Notes: a model not told the origin generated them from the sequence alone. 64,000 nt of DNA from Lysinibacillus sp. FSL M8-0337 (GCF_038593855.1 NZ_CP151996.1:1674001-1738000), one strand, 5' to 3'; counted from the stretch's first letter, positions 54,825 through 63,602 are shown. Made by a program: numbers and translations.

Positions 54825-55997
54825 TTAGGGGCTTGTAATCGTATTCGCCTGTGCGGCTAAAAACACTTTATGTGCTGCGCTGACACCTGCACCTGGCTCA
54901 AAGTCATAGGCAAAGTCTTGCAATGCCGCTTCCATTAAAGAAACGGCTTGTAAAATATCGCTAGGGAAGCAGTAGCCCATATGCCCAAATCTAAAAATTT
55001 CCCCTTGTAAAGGTCCAAGACCACCAGCAAAATCTAAATGATAGTGTTGTTTAAGGTGATGTAAAAACGCATCTAATGCAATTCCTTTTGGCGCCATGAT
55101 AGCAGTAATCGTTGGTGAAGCGAACTCATCCGCTGTCAATAATTCAATGTGAAGAGCTGTCATTGCACTGCGCACCATATTTTTCATCAAATCATGGCGT
55201 GCAACAGTGTGAGCAAAGCCACCTTCTTCTTCAATAAGTTTACATACTTCACGTAATCCATAAATAAGTGTGATGGTAGGGGTATTTGGTGTCATCCCTT
55301 TGTGAGCCCAATCACGATAGCTCAATAAATTTAAGTAATAAGATGGCATAGTATTGTCTTCGATAACTTTCCAAGCTCTGTCACTAACGCTAACGAGAGA
55401 AAGCCCAGGTGGAAGCATCATCGCCTTTTGCGAGCCTGTTACGAGGATATCAATCCCCCATGCATCCATCTCAGCAGGAGCCCCACCAATACAGCTTACG
55501 CCATCAACGATAACTAACGCATCGCTTTCTTCACGCACGACTTGCGCTAACGCTGCAATGGGATTTAAAATACCTGTTGACGTTTCGTTGTACGTAATAA
55601 AAACAGCTTTAATATGTTGTAAAGGTTGTAAAAAAGTACGCAACTCTTCAGCTGTGCATGCTTGTCCCCATTGTTTTGCCAGCTTATGTACGTTAAAGCC
55701 ATATTTTTCGCAAATTGAAACGAAATAATCTCCAAAAGCCCCTACGGTAATAACAACAACATCATCGCCCGCATTAACGGTATTGACAGCTGCAGCCTCC
55801 AGTGCCGCTGTGCCACCAGATGGAAGCAATAATATGTCCTGCTTCGTGCCGAAAACAGCTTTCACTAGCTCTGTCGTTTCACGATATAGCTCAACAAATT
55901 CATTGCTTCGATGGCTGAAGATATCTCGGTTCATTGCAAGTTGCACTTTTTTAGGAATCGGTGTAGGTCCTGGATGTCTTAAAATATTTTCATACAT
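54825..55997 (-). CDS. Class V aminotransferase (alanine/serine-glyoxylate type)
   Basis: PLP enzyme, 390 residues. HPGPTPIPKKV N-terminus, SGGTAALEAA phosphate loop, VDGVSCIGG, PLP-Lys in TGSQKAMMLPPG. Closest to serine-pyruvate/ureidoglycine-glyoxylate aminotransferases (PucG type); no purine-catabolism neighbour to decide. AAAGGGGATTTT site; palindromic operator upstream. Confidence 0.85.
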   Translation of the reverse strand: MYENILRHPGPTPIPKKVQLAMNRDIFSHRSNEFVELYRETTELVKAVFGTKQDILLLPSGGTAALEAAAVNTVNAGDDVVVITVGAFGDYFVSICEKYGFNVHKLAKQWGQACTAEELRTFLQPLQHIKAVFITYNETSTGILNPIAALAQVVREESDALVIVDGVSCIGGAPAEMDAWGIDILVTGSQKAMMLPPGLSLVSVSDRAWKVIEDNTMPSYYLNLLSYRDWAHKGMTPNTPTITLIYGLREVCKLIEEEGGFAHTVARHDLMKNMVRSAMTALHIELLTADEFASPTITAIMAPKGIALDAFLHHLKQHYHLDFAGGLGPLQGEIFRFGHMGYCFPSDILQAVSLMEAALQDFAYDFEPGAGVSAAHKVFLAAQANTITSP

Positions 55998-56022
55998 AAA
56001 TAAAATCCCCTTTGTTTAAAAA

Positions 56023-56044
56023 TTAGAAATTCTAAATTTTCTAA
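56023..56044 (-). promoter_or_regulatory. Palindromic operator candidate upstream of the aminotransferase
   Basis: TTAGAAA-N8-TTTCTAA, perfect 7-bp arms, 25 bases before the start and next to TATTATAG-like -10 sequence. Regulator unknown. Confidence 0.5.
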
Positions 56045-56141
56045 CTATAATATAGCATATTCAGCGTGAGCGCTGGCTTCATTTTGGAAAAAATATTGGA
56101 AATAGGAGGGGGAATGAACAGAAACGATAGGGTATAAGCAC

Positions 56142-56182
56142 AAAAAAATCCGCTTTCCGTCTTGCTGGACGAAAAGGGATTT
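56142..56182 (-). terminator. Terminator after the 162-aa membrane protein gene
   Basis: AAATCC..CTTT..CGTC/GACG..AAAG..GGATTT imperfect stem with minus-strand T7. Confidence 0.75.
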
Positions 56183-56204
56183 AAAGAGGCTCTTTACACT
56201 ACAA

Positions 56205-56693
56205 CTATACGATAAATGGTCGTTTCATCCGCATTAAGCCGTAGATAGCATAGAATAAGCCACATGTAATAATAGATAAAATAATGTAGAGAACTGCTTT
56301 TCCAGACTCACCAGTCCAGCGGAATAGAAGACGATATGTGTAGTAAACCCAATAGCCGAACATAACAAGTGAAGCAATAAATCCAACTAATGGGACGAAC
56401 GAAATGATAAATAATGCTGCATAAATGAATGTTGTTTTTTTCGCTGCTGCACGGATTGTCGCATCATCATCACCATTGGCGGTAAGTAGAAATAAACTAT
56501 AAATATTGATAATCGGAATCCATGCAATATAAGCTACATCGCTAAAACCATTTGTTTTCGAAGCCATAAAATAAATAAGTGCATTCACAACGTACCCAAT
56601 AATTAACATGCCCAATAATACGAAAAAGAAAACCACCATGAAACCACCAAAGACTGCATCATAATCACTATAATACGGATCATAATAATTCAT
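56205..56693 (-). CDS. Uncharacterised membrane protein, 162 aa
   Basis: Tyr/Asp-rich N-terminus (MNYYDPYYSDYDAVFGG), then four hydrophobic segments and a short basic end (LMRMKRPFIV). FSDVAYIAWIPIINIYSLFLL resembles the DUF805-like or Tic20-like small proteins, but I do not assign a family. GAAAGGGGAG site. Confidence 0.7.
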   Translation of the reverse strand: MNYYDPYYSDYDAVFGGFMVVFFFVLLGMLIIGYVVNALIYFMASKTNGFSDVAYIAWIPIINIYSLFLLTANGDDDATIRAAAKKTTFIYAALFIISFVPLVGFIASLVMFGYWVYYTYRLLFRWTGESGKAVLYIILSIITCGLFYAIYGLMRMKRPFIV

Positions 56694-56942
56694 TAAAACT
56701 CTCCCCTTTCAACACGTTTATTTGAGCACATAAAATCCACATCATTTCCCGAGAAAAGTCCTATAAAAGTGGACTAATTACTTTAGGAAACATTAAATCA
56801 CTTTATGATATCATCCAGTTCAACATGCTCTGTAAGTAAATAAAAAAGCAACTATTTTTTATAAATATCGGTATAATTGTAAGTAAGATTTATTGTATGG
56901 AAAATAAAAATATAGAAAAATAAGTTATTCACTATAAAAATT
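56694..56942. other. Divergent intergenic region upstream of the attenuator
   Basis: AT-rich; a TATAAT at 56872-56877 without a clear -35 is the best candidate promoter for the MFS transcript, giving a leader of about 250 bases. Confidence 0.4.
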
Positions 56943-56971
56943 TGATAAATCTTAATCCCCCTGATTTATCA
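56943..56971 (+). promoter_or_regulatory. Leader hairpin 0 with C-rich loop
   Basis: 9-bp stem TGATAAATC/GATTTATCA with loop TTAATCCCCCT. The loop could pair with the GGGGGAT Shine-Dalgarno of the MFS gene. Confidence 0.6.
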
Positions 56972-56994
56972 GCTAGCAGAAGGAGACCGTTTGT

Positions 56995-57012
56995 ATGAAT
57001 CGTCCAATTTAA
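56995..57012 (+). CDS. Leader mini-ORF 1 (MNRPI)
   Basis: ATG AAT CGT CCA ATT TAA with AAGGAGA eight bases upstream. Identical in all codons to the second mini-ORF 72 bases on. Likely a regulatory leader peptide. Confidence 0.6.
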   Translation: MNRPI

Positions 57013-57018
57013 AAATCG

Positions 57019-57058
57019 CTCATTTTAATGAATGGTATTTCGTTAAAAATGGGGGAGG
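57019..57058 (+). promoter_or_regulatory. Attenuator hairpin 1 covering the ribosome binding site of leader 2
   Basis: 5' arm CTCATTTTAA (57019-57028) pairs with TTAAAAATGGG (57043-57053, one bulged A). The 3' arm runs into GGGGGAGG, the Shine-Dalgarno of leader 2. Confidence 0.6.
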
Positions 57059-57066
57059 CAAGTTGC

Positions 57067-57084
57067 ATGAATCGTCCAATTTAA
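57067..57084 (+). CDS. Leader mini-ORF 2 (MNRPI)
   Basis: ATG AAT CGT CCA ATT TAA, eight bases after GGGGGAGG. Tandem duplicate of leader 1. Confidence 0.6.
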   Translation: MNRPI

Positions 57085-57089
57085 AATCG

Positions 57090-57127
57090 CCCATTTCAAT
57101 GAATTTATTTTCTTGAAAAATGGGGGA
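57090..57127 (+). promoter_or_regulatory. Attenuator hairpin 2 covering the ribosome binding site of the MFS gene
   Basis: 5' arm CCCATTTCAA (57090-57099) pairs with TTG..AAATGGG (57113-57124, AA bulge). The 3' arm includes GGGGGA, the Shine-Dalgarno six bases before ATG 57134. Confidence 0.6.
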
Positions 57128-57133
57128 TAGTTT

Positions 57134-58339
57134 ATGAAATTGGGTAGGAATTTTTTGTTATTACTTGTAGGGCAGTCACTTGCCAATATAGGTGACGTTT
57201 TATATATCGTAAGTGTTATTCATACCATTTATCTTTTAACAGGATCAGCTATTGCCGCATCCTTTGTGCCATTTACGATTGCAACATCGATGTTTGTATC
57301 CAGTATATTGACGCCGCTTCTGTTCGAGAAGGTGAATTTAAAGTGGTTAATGGCGGGGTCGCAAATCGGAAAAACGTGTTTATTATTTGGCTTAGGGCTA
57401 CTGTTATTAGGGATCTCCGCAACGAATTATTACTTGTTGTTTATTGTCATCAGTATGATTGCATTTCTTGATGGCTGTGCCAATCCTATAAGACAGACAT
57501 TGGTTCCTTATTATGTGAGGGATGAACAATTATTGAAAGCAAATGGCATAGATGAAGGAGTCACGCAATTTATTCAATCCATTATGTGGTTTGTCGGTAG
57601 CCTATTTTTGCTTGTTCTCAGCTCTCAGCAACTTATTTGGGTTGTGGGATGTTTGTTCGCCATAGCGAGTTTGGTATTATCTTTATTAGAAAATATAGAC
57701 CAACAATCACTCGAACAACAAGGGAAAATAGATCAGGTTGTTAAGGGCTGGAAAACATTGTGGAATACCCCTTTGTTACGTCAAATCGTATGGATTGATA
57801 TTCTTGAAACCATTGCGGGTACGGTATGGATTGCAGCCATTATATTGGTATTTGTCCATGATGCTTTGCATGTTGACAAGCGATGGTGGGGCTTTATCAA
57901 TGGCACATATTTTGTGGGATTAATAGTGGGCAGCATTTATTGTGTGAAATATAGCGCATCCATTGAAAAGAAGATAGCGCAAGTGATGGTGATGGGGGCA
58001 TTATTTACGTGTATTGCCACCATTTTGTTCAGTGTCAACAGCATGCCGATGATTGCATTATTTTTAACTTTTTGTGTAGGGCTTTTTGGGCAAATAAAGA
58101 GCATCCCGCAGCATACCGTTATTCAAACAAGTGTTTCAAGAAATGAATTATCTGCTGTTTATACGGCTTTAAGCGCTATCTTAACGGGGGGATTTGGCAT
58201 AGCCTCTTTAGTAATGGGCATAATAGCGGATGTATTCGGCATAAGAATAGTATTTATGATTTCGGGTCTGTTACTAGCAATAGTAAGTATCTTAATCAGT
58301 AAAAATAGACAGTTATTTGTAATCAAAATAAATCAATAA
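57134..58339 (+). CDS. MFS exporter, macrolide-efflux (MefA)-like
   Basis: 401 residues, twelve membrane segments. N-terminal FLLLLVGQSLANIGDVLYIV and the DGCANPIRQTLVPYYV loop match the MFS_3/MefA-type efflux branch. Substrate unknown; the ribosome-sensing leader argues for a translation-inhibiting antibiotic (inference). ATG 57134 after GGGGGA. It ends before a strong terminator. Confidence 0.85.
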   Translation: MKLGRNFLLLLVGQSLANIGDVLYIVSVIHTIYLLTGSAIAASFVPFTIATSMFVSSILTPLLFEKVNLKWLMAGSQIGKTCLLFGLGLLLLGISATNYYLLFIVISMIAFLDGCANPIRQTLVPYYVRDEQLLKANGIDEGVTQFIQSIMWFVGSLFLLVLSSQQLIWVVGCLFAIASLVLSLLENIDQQSLEQQGKIDQVVKGWKTLWNTPLLRQIVWIDILETIAGTVWIAAIILVFVHDALHVDKRWWGFINGTYFVGLIVGSIYCVKYSASIEKKIAQVMVMGALFTCIATILFSVNSMPMIALFLTFCVGLFGQIKSIPQHTVIQTSVSRNELSAVYTALSAILTGGFGIASLVMGIIADVFGIRIVFMISGLLLAIVSILISKNRQLFVIKINQ

Positions 58340-58384
58340 TAAAGAGGCTTCCATCTCTTCTACAGGATGGAAGCCTCTTTTATT
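58340..58384. terminator. Bidirectional terminator
   Basis: AAAGAGGCTTCCATC/GATGGAAGCCTCTTT, 15 bp, 10-base loop. Confidence 0.9.
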
Positions 58385-58398
58385 TGGAAATAAGGCTA

Positions 58399-59643
58399 TT
58401 ATTTAAATTTAAAAGCTTCAAAGTTGATATCGATATCGTTAGCGCTAGATTTAAACTGTTTTATAAAACGTTTTACCATTTTTTCAGGCCCACACATAAA
58501 GATACTCGTATGGGCTGGCACTGAAACATCATCAAATGTAAGCCTGTCCATAGTAGTCGTATCAATAAAATTCACTTTGAAATGTTTATTGTTTTCTGCA
58601 TACTTTTGTAAAAAATCTTTGTGGATCGCATCGTTGTGTCCACGGTAAGTGTAAAATAACTCAATATCTCGATTGGTAGGATTAGATTGTAAATACGATA
58701 AAAAAGGTGTTATACCTACACCGCCAGCTATCCAAATTTGTTGCTGATAACCTTTGTCAAAGTCTAGATGACCATAGGGGCCTTCAACAGCTACTTTTGA
58801 ATCTAATTGTATCAGTGCGTTGACCTTTTTAGTAAAATCTCCAAGTGCCTTAATCGTTACATATATTTTTTGCCCATCTCCACCTGAAATAGAGAAGGGA
58901 TGTGGCGCTTTTTCTAGCCCCGTTTGGAAAATTTTTAAAAAGATATATTGGCCATTTTGATAACTCAGTTTGCGATCTAAAGTTATTTCTAATTCAACAG
59001 CACTGTCACCTAATTTTCGAATGCCCGAAACTTTACCCGTATGTTTAAACCGCATGTCTTGATACATTGTCAGCATGTACAGAGCGGACATAGTCCCGAC
59101 AATAGCAGTAATTGCTGTAAATATCCCTAAAGGTGTCGGTTGAAACAAATCATATCTACTTGAGAAGTATGCATGGTAAAGACCTAATGCATAAGGAATT
59201 AACAATAGGCGGTGAATATAGCGCCAATGCTCATATTTTAGAAATTTAGCAAATAATGCTATCACTATAAGTCCGATAAAGCCATTTTGCGCAAGCTCTC
59301 CAAGTTCTTTTGCAAATTCACTCAGCGGCGTTTCAATCGCGTTATCTCCATGTGGAACCAAATCCTGTAATTGACTGTGTAGAATGACTAACCCTAATGA
59401 CAAAATCGCCAAATATTTGTGGTACATATAAACATATTCTAATCCGTGAAACCATTTTTCAAGGATTTTCACTCTTGTTGCTAATAAAAATACTAGAAAA
59501 AATCCAGTAAGTGCCAATCCTCCAACGATGTGACTAAGCTTATTTAACACATGTATCGATTCAATCGGAGTGGCAAAATACCAGAGTAAGCCGCTGCCAC
59601 ACATTGTTATTAAAATAAATAGCATCCCTTTATACGATTTCAT
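58399..59643 (-). CDS. Ferric-reductase-like membrane flavoprotein
   Basis: N-terminal six-helix ferric reductase domain (about 1-210, heme His in YHKYLAILS, ILHSQLQ, YIHRLLL and GLYHAYF) followed by a cytoplasmic FNR-type module: FAD motif HPFSISGG, NAD(P) motif GGVGITPF and MCGPEKM. 414 residues, NOX/FRE-like; electron acceptor unknown. GGAGGTTAC site; monocistronic. Confidence 0.88.
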   Translation of the reverse strand: MKSYKGMLFILITMCGSGLLWYFATPIESIHVLNKLSHIVGGLALTGFFLVFLLATRVKILEKWFHGLEYVYMYHKYLAILSLGLVILHSQLQDLVPHGDNAIETPLSEFAKELGELAQNGFIGLIVIALFAKFLKYEHWRYIHRLLLIPYALGLYHAYFSSRYDLFQPTPLGIFTAITAIVGTMSALYMLTMYQDMRFKHTGKVSGIRKLGDSAVELEITLDRKLSYQNGQYIFLKIFQTGLEKAPHPFSISGGDGQKIYVTIKALGDFTKKVNALIQLDSKVAVEGPYGHLDFDKGYQQQIWIAGGVGITPFLSYLQSNPTNRDIELFYTYRGHNDAIHKDFLQKYAENNKHFKVNFIDTTTMDRLTFDDVSVPAHTSIFMCGPEKMVKRFIKQFKSSANDIDINFEAFKFK

Positions 59644-59778
59644 AGTAACCTCCAGTAATCATTTTTCTCTCTCGACATACTAGATATACACTAAGTTACT
59701 GAATTATTTCTGATATTTTGATGTTCGTGTAATAAATTTTTAAAAAGATAGCACGTTGTAAAATAAAAACATATGTTT

Positions 59779-59792
59779 GGAATGTATGTTCT
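59779..59792 (+). promoter_or_regulatory. Weak LexA-box-like sequence upstream of ydjM
   Basis: GGAATGTATGTTCT resembles CGAAC-N4-GTTCG with three changes. E. coli ydjM is SOS-controlled, hence noted; low confidence. Confidence 0.25.
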
Positions 59793-59860
59793 ATTTTAAT
59801 GAGGAATATGGTACAGTAGAAAAGTAACACGTTTAATACATAAAAAGTGAGGGAGATATC

Positions 59861-60349
59861 ATGCAAGGGAATACACATATTGTTGGAGGCATCACAGCTA
59901 GCCTTGCTTTTGCACAAATTTCGAATGATAATCCATTTGTATTAGTAGGAGCGGGTGTACTCGGTGCATTACTTCCAGATATTTGCCACGGAGGAAGTAA
60001 AATTGGGAGAACCTTTCCTCTTATTTCAAAAATGGTAAACAAGCTATTTGGACATCGCTCTTTTACACATAGTTTATTGTTTGTGTTTTTGGTAGCGCTA
60101 TTGTTACAGACAATTATTCCATATCCGTCGATTGTTGCGGGACTTTTAATAGGGATGTCGAGTCACATTATATTGGATATGGGAACGAAACAGGGAGTGA
60201 AGCTTTTCTTTCCATTCAACATGTCGGTTCGTTTTCCACTAACAACAAGAACAGGTGGAAAAGTAGAAAAGATTGTATTTACATTATTATCTGTACTTTC
60301 GCTATACTTGAGCTATGAGCTAATTAGTCGATTCATTAGCGAAATATAA
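59861..60349 (+). CDS. YdjM-like membrane-bound metal-dependent hydrolase
   Basis: 162 residues, YdjM/DUF457 family: THIVGGITASLAFA with metal-type His, LLPDICHGGS, HRSFTHSLLF and SSHIILDMGT; several membrane helices. Physiological role unknown. GTGAGGGAG site. Confidence 0.88.
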   Translation: MQGNTHIVGGITASLAFAQISNDNPFVLVGAGVLGALLPDICHGGSKIGRTFPLISKMVNKLFGHRSFTHSLLFVFLVALLLQTIIPYPSIVAGLLIGMSSHIILDMGTKQGVKLFFPFNMSVRFPLTTRTGGKVEKIVFTLLSVLSLYLSYELISRFISEI

Positions 60350-60356
60350 AAGCAAA

Positions 60357-60388
60357 GCCCTTGTCTTAAGCTTACTTAAGACAAGGGC
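60357..60388. terminator. Stem-loop between ydjM-like and prenyl synthase-like genes
   Basis: Perfect 14-bp stem GCCCTTGTCTTAAG/CTTAAGACAAGGGC, 4-base loop; weak T tails. Confidence 0.75.
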
Positions 60389-60445
60389 CTATGCATTTTT
60401 ATAAATTGAAGTGAATTGTCTGAATTGTTTGAGTGTCAGGCACCT

Positions 60446-61267
60446 CTATTCTCCTTGCACTTCTTCTACTGTTTGCTCCACTTCTGCGCGTGTCATTTTT
60501 TCACGACCTTCTTGCATCGCTTTCAATGTTTTGTGCGCTAGCGCAAGTGGAAGTCGGCAGAACAACAAAATGGTACGCTTATTAATAGCCTCCATATAAA
60601 GATCTGCTTTGGCTAAATTCTCCTCTGCATAAGCAAATAAATCTTCTCGTGTCCAACCGTCCGGCACGAAGCTGACACCACGCTCATCTAAATCTTCATG
60701 CTGGTTACGTAAAATATTGACGGCTTGTAGTCCGCGACCATAGCCAATCGCTAAATCACGATCTGTTTGAATGTCAGCACCCCACGCCCATAACTCTGAC
60801 AGCATCGTTCCAACGAGTCCTGCCACGTAGTATGTATACTCGTCCAAATCTTCACGTGTATGCACTTGCCAGTTGGCTTTTGCCCATTTTCCCATACCAT
60901 AAGCCATTTCACTTGTAGAAGCTTGGACAATTTTTCGAGAGCCATCTGGACAAAATGTTAGCCAATCTGCTAGGCGAAGGGAAACTTCAGGCAGTTGATC
61001 AGCATATGGAGCTACTAAGGTTTGATATGCTACAGCATCGAATTCATTTTTTAATAATTCACTTATTGCTGAAAGTAAATCAAACTTCACATCATTCGAT
61101 AGCTTTTCATGGTCTTCAATTTCGTCAATGGCACGCATCGCTAAATAAGCAGCGGCAACAGACATTTTTAAATCATTTTTTAAAAAAGTAATAGGTATAT
61201 AAAATGTGCGACTCGTTTCTTTTAAAACATGCATCGCTTCTTTATAAAGTGTTTTTTGATCTTTCAC
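60446..61267 (-). CDS. Squalene/phytoene synthase family protein, YisP-like
   Basis: 273 residues, all-helical prenyl-transferase fold. First Asp motif is intact (RAIDEIEDHE); the second reads NILRNQHEDLDERG, with Asn where squalene/phytoene synthases have Asp. B. subtilis YisP has a similarly altered site and makes farnesol from FPP rather than squalene (known), so phosphatase-type activity is likely (inference). GTG 61267 after CGGAGGAAT; TTG 61285 overlaps that site. No carotenoid genes beside it. Confidence 0.85.
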   Translation of the reverse strand: MKDQKTLYKEAMHVLKETSRTFYIPITFLKNDLKMSVAAAYLAMRAIDEIEDHEKLSNDVKFDLLSAISELLKNEFDAVAYQTLVAPYADQLPEVSLRLADWLTFCPDGSRKIVQASTSEMAYGMGKWAKANWQVHTREDLDEYTYYVAGLVGTMLSELWAWGADIQTDRDLAIGYGRGLQAVNILRNQHEDLDERGVSFVPDGWTREDLFAYAEENLAKADLYMEAINKRTILLFCRLPLALAHKTLKAMQEGREKMTRAEVEQTVEEVQGE

Positions 61268-61532
61268 TTGTATTCCTCCGTTCAAATGGTCAAGCCTCTA
61301 TCTATATCGTATCGCAAAACAGAAGAAAGATAAAACAGATTGTTTAAATTCCGGTCATAATCTTTGAAAACATTGCAAATATATGATAAAGTTTAATAGT
61401 AAACTATTTAAAGTTATACAATATTTGAATATGGTAATAGTTTTAAAGTACTTGGTGACTGTTGGTATAAAAAGATACGTTACAGCGCTTAAGACGCTTA
61501 GGCGAAATAGAACAGAGAGGAAGTTTTTATTC

Positions 61533-62267
61533 ATGGGTCGTTTAGACAACAAAATTGCAATTATTACAGGTGGCGCATCAGGTATGGGTGCTTCAATGGC
61601 AGAATTATTCACTAAAGAGGGCGCAATCGTCATCGCTGCGGATATTAACGAAGAAAATTTAGCTAAAATTTCTGAATTAGAAAATGTAGAAGGTATGAAA
61701 TTAGATGTTTCATCTGATGAAAACTGGGCTGCATTTACAAAAGCAGTTATTGATAAATACGGTCGAATTGATATTTTAATCAACAATGCTGGTATTTCTT
61801 CACAAAAATCTCCACAAGATATTACAGACCAAGATTGGGCCATTATGCACAAAATTAACTCATTCGGTCCGTTTTTAGGAATTAAACACGTTTCTAAATA
61901 CATGAAAGAGGCAGGTAAAGGCTCCATCGTTAATACATCTTCATACACAGCAATCATCGGTTCGGGCTTAAACTCATATACAGCATCAAAAGGTTCTTTA
62001 CGCGCCATCGCACGTGCTGCGGCTGCTGAATTAGGAAAATCTAACATTCGCGTAAACACAGTATTCCCTGGTGTAATTGAAACACCAATGACTGCGAACA
62101 TCGGTCAATTTAAAGAAGCAATGGATATGTTAGTTCGTGCTACTCCAATGGGTCGTCTTGGCCAACCAGAAGAAGTTGCCAATGCTATTTTATTCTTAGC
62201 ATCTGATGAAGCTTCTTATATTACAGGTGGCGAACTAGTAATTGATGGCGGATATTCTGCACAATAA
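61533..62267 (+). CDS. Short-chain dehydrogenase/reductase
   Basis: 244 residues. Cofactor loop TGGASGMG, NNAG, catalytic Ser/Tyr/Lys in NTSSYTAIIG and SYTASKGSL, C-terminal YITGGELVIDGGY. NADH preference suggested by Asp at the end of beta-2 (IAADINEEN). Substrate unknown. ATG 61533 after AGAGAGGAAG; the frame open to 61383 upstream has no site. Confidence 0.9.
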   Translation: MGRLDNKIAIITGGASGMGASMAELFTKEGAIVIAADINEENLAKISELENVEGMKLDVSSDENWAAFTKAVIDKYGRIDILINNAGISSQKSPQDITDQDWAIMHKINSFGPFLGIKHVSKYMKEAGKGSIVNTSSYTAIIGSGLNSYTASKGSLRAIARAAAAELGKSNIRVNTVFPGVIETPMTANIGQFKEAMDMLVRATPMGRLGQPEEVANAILFLASDEASYITGGELVIDGGYSAQ

Positions 62268-62704
62268 TTATGTTAGCTTGTTATACGAGTTACAAAAAGA
62301 GTCGACTGTTTTGACAGCGGCTCTTTTTTTACATAAAATTCAATAATTTGTTTAATTTATCTATTTAACGTGCTATTTTTCATGTTATTTTATATGAAAG
62401 TTCGCCAAGTTATTGCACAATCATTTCAACAGCGGTAAAGTTTAGGGAGAGCGAATATTCAATTTTGCCTCTTGCGTAATGATCGCTGACCTTTCGCTTT
62501 CACGCAAAATAAAGTGCGTCAGGATTTTGAATTGTGCATACACAAAAACTCCTTTTGAAATCCGTGACAATCGCCGGAGGCATGAACTTTTATCAGTTAG
62601 TGTTTAGACACACGCTGAATAAAAGAGTAAACTAGTATTCATATTCAACTAACCATCTATTTAGGTAGAAAAATTTCTGCTGAATAAAGTTAAAGGAGAA
62701 TGGT
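62268..62704. other. Intergenic region with terminator and structured segment
   Basis: Terminator at 62294-62330, then a structured 62500-62640 stretch with GTCAGGATTT/AAATCCGTGAC and CTTTTATCAG/CTGAATAAAAG pairings. No gene seen. Confidence 0.5.
62294..62330 (+). terminator. Terminator after the SDR gene
   Basis: AAAAGAGTCG-CTGT/ACAG-CGGCTCTTTT stem, T7. Confidence 0.85.
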
Positions 62705-63541
62705 ATGCCAAAGGCTATAGGTATTGATGCAGGTGGCACATTGACAAAAGTTGCTTATTTAGACGAGCACAATGAGCTTATTTTAACAACTTTTCCGTCC
62801 AATGATTTGCAGTCTGTAATGGAGTGGATTCGAAATAATCCAGATATTGAGGATATTGGTGTTACGGGGGGACGTACAGAACAATTACTTGATGTCATCA
62901 AAACAATGAAATCGATTCATTATATAGTAGAGTTTGAAGCTACATTGAAGGGAGTTCGTTTTTTACTAAATAAAGAAGGATACTTTTTCGAGCGTAGTAT
63001 GATTACCAATATCGGTACGGGAACGTCAATCCATTATATGGAGGGGAACACCCATATACGTGTAGGAGGGACAGGCGTTGGCGGCGGAACCTTGATTGGA
63101 TTGTCAGCGCTTACAACAGGAATTACAGATTACAATGAAATCCGAGAGATGGCTACAAAGGGTAATCGCGAAGGGGTAGACTTGCTTGTCAAAGATATTT
63201 ATCAAGGTATGGATACACCTATTGACGGGCATTTAACGGCAAGTAATTTTGGTAAAGTCAGTATTACCGAAGAATTGAAACAACCAGCAGAGGATATTAT
63301 TGCCACTGTTCAAGGTCTCGTTGGTGAGGTTATTACGACGCTTAGTATACAATATGCCGAGGAAAAAAATGCCCAACATATTGTATATATTGGTTCTACC
63401 CTAAGTTATAATGAACATCTTGCACAAGTCATTGCTAATTATACACGCACGAAAAAGCATACACCTGTTTTTATCAATGACCACGGTTTTTCTGGTGCAG
63501 TCGGTGCCTTACTTAACATAACTGAATATACAATTGTCTAA
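62705..63541 (+). CDS. coaW: Type II pantothenate kinase
   Basis: First step of CoA synthesis. 278 residues with GIDAGGTLTKVAY phosphate motif, catalytic Glu in VEFEATLKG, NIGTGTSIHY and GGTGVGGGTLIGL. Like the staphylococcal CoaW. AAAGGAGAATGGT site. Confidence 0.93.
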   Translation: MPKAIGIDAGGTLTKVAYLDEHNELILTTFPSNDLQSVMEWIRNNPDIEDIGVTGGRTEQLLDVIKTMKSIHYIVEFEATLKGVRFLLNKEGYFFERSMITNIGTGTSIHYMEGNTHIRVGGTGVGGGTLIGLSALTTGITDYNEIREMATKGNREGVDLLVKDIYQGMDTPIDGHLTASNFGKVSITEELKQPAEDIIATVQGLVGEVITTLSIQYAEEKNAQHIVYIGSTLSYNEHLAQVIANYTRTKKHTPVFINDHGFSGAVGALLNITEYTIV

Positions 63542-63550
63542 AGGACAAAT

Positions 63551-63594
63551 AAAAATGTACATCACTAACGTTTTTAGTGATGTACATTTTTTTT
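63551..63594. terminator. Bidirectional terminator
   Basis: AAAATGTACATCACTA/TAGTGATGTACATTTT, 16 bp, 7-base loop, T tracts on both strands. Confidence 0.9.
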
Positions 63595-63602
63595 ACGAAT
63601 TG

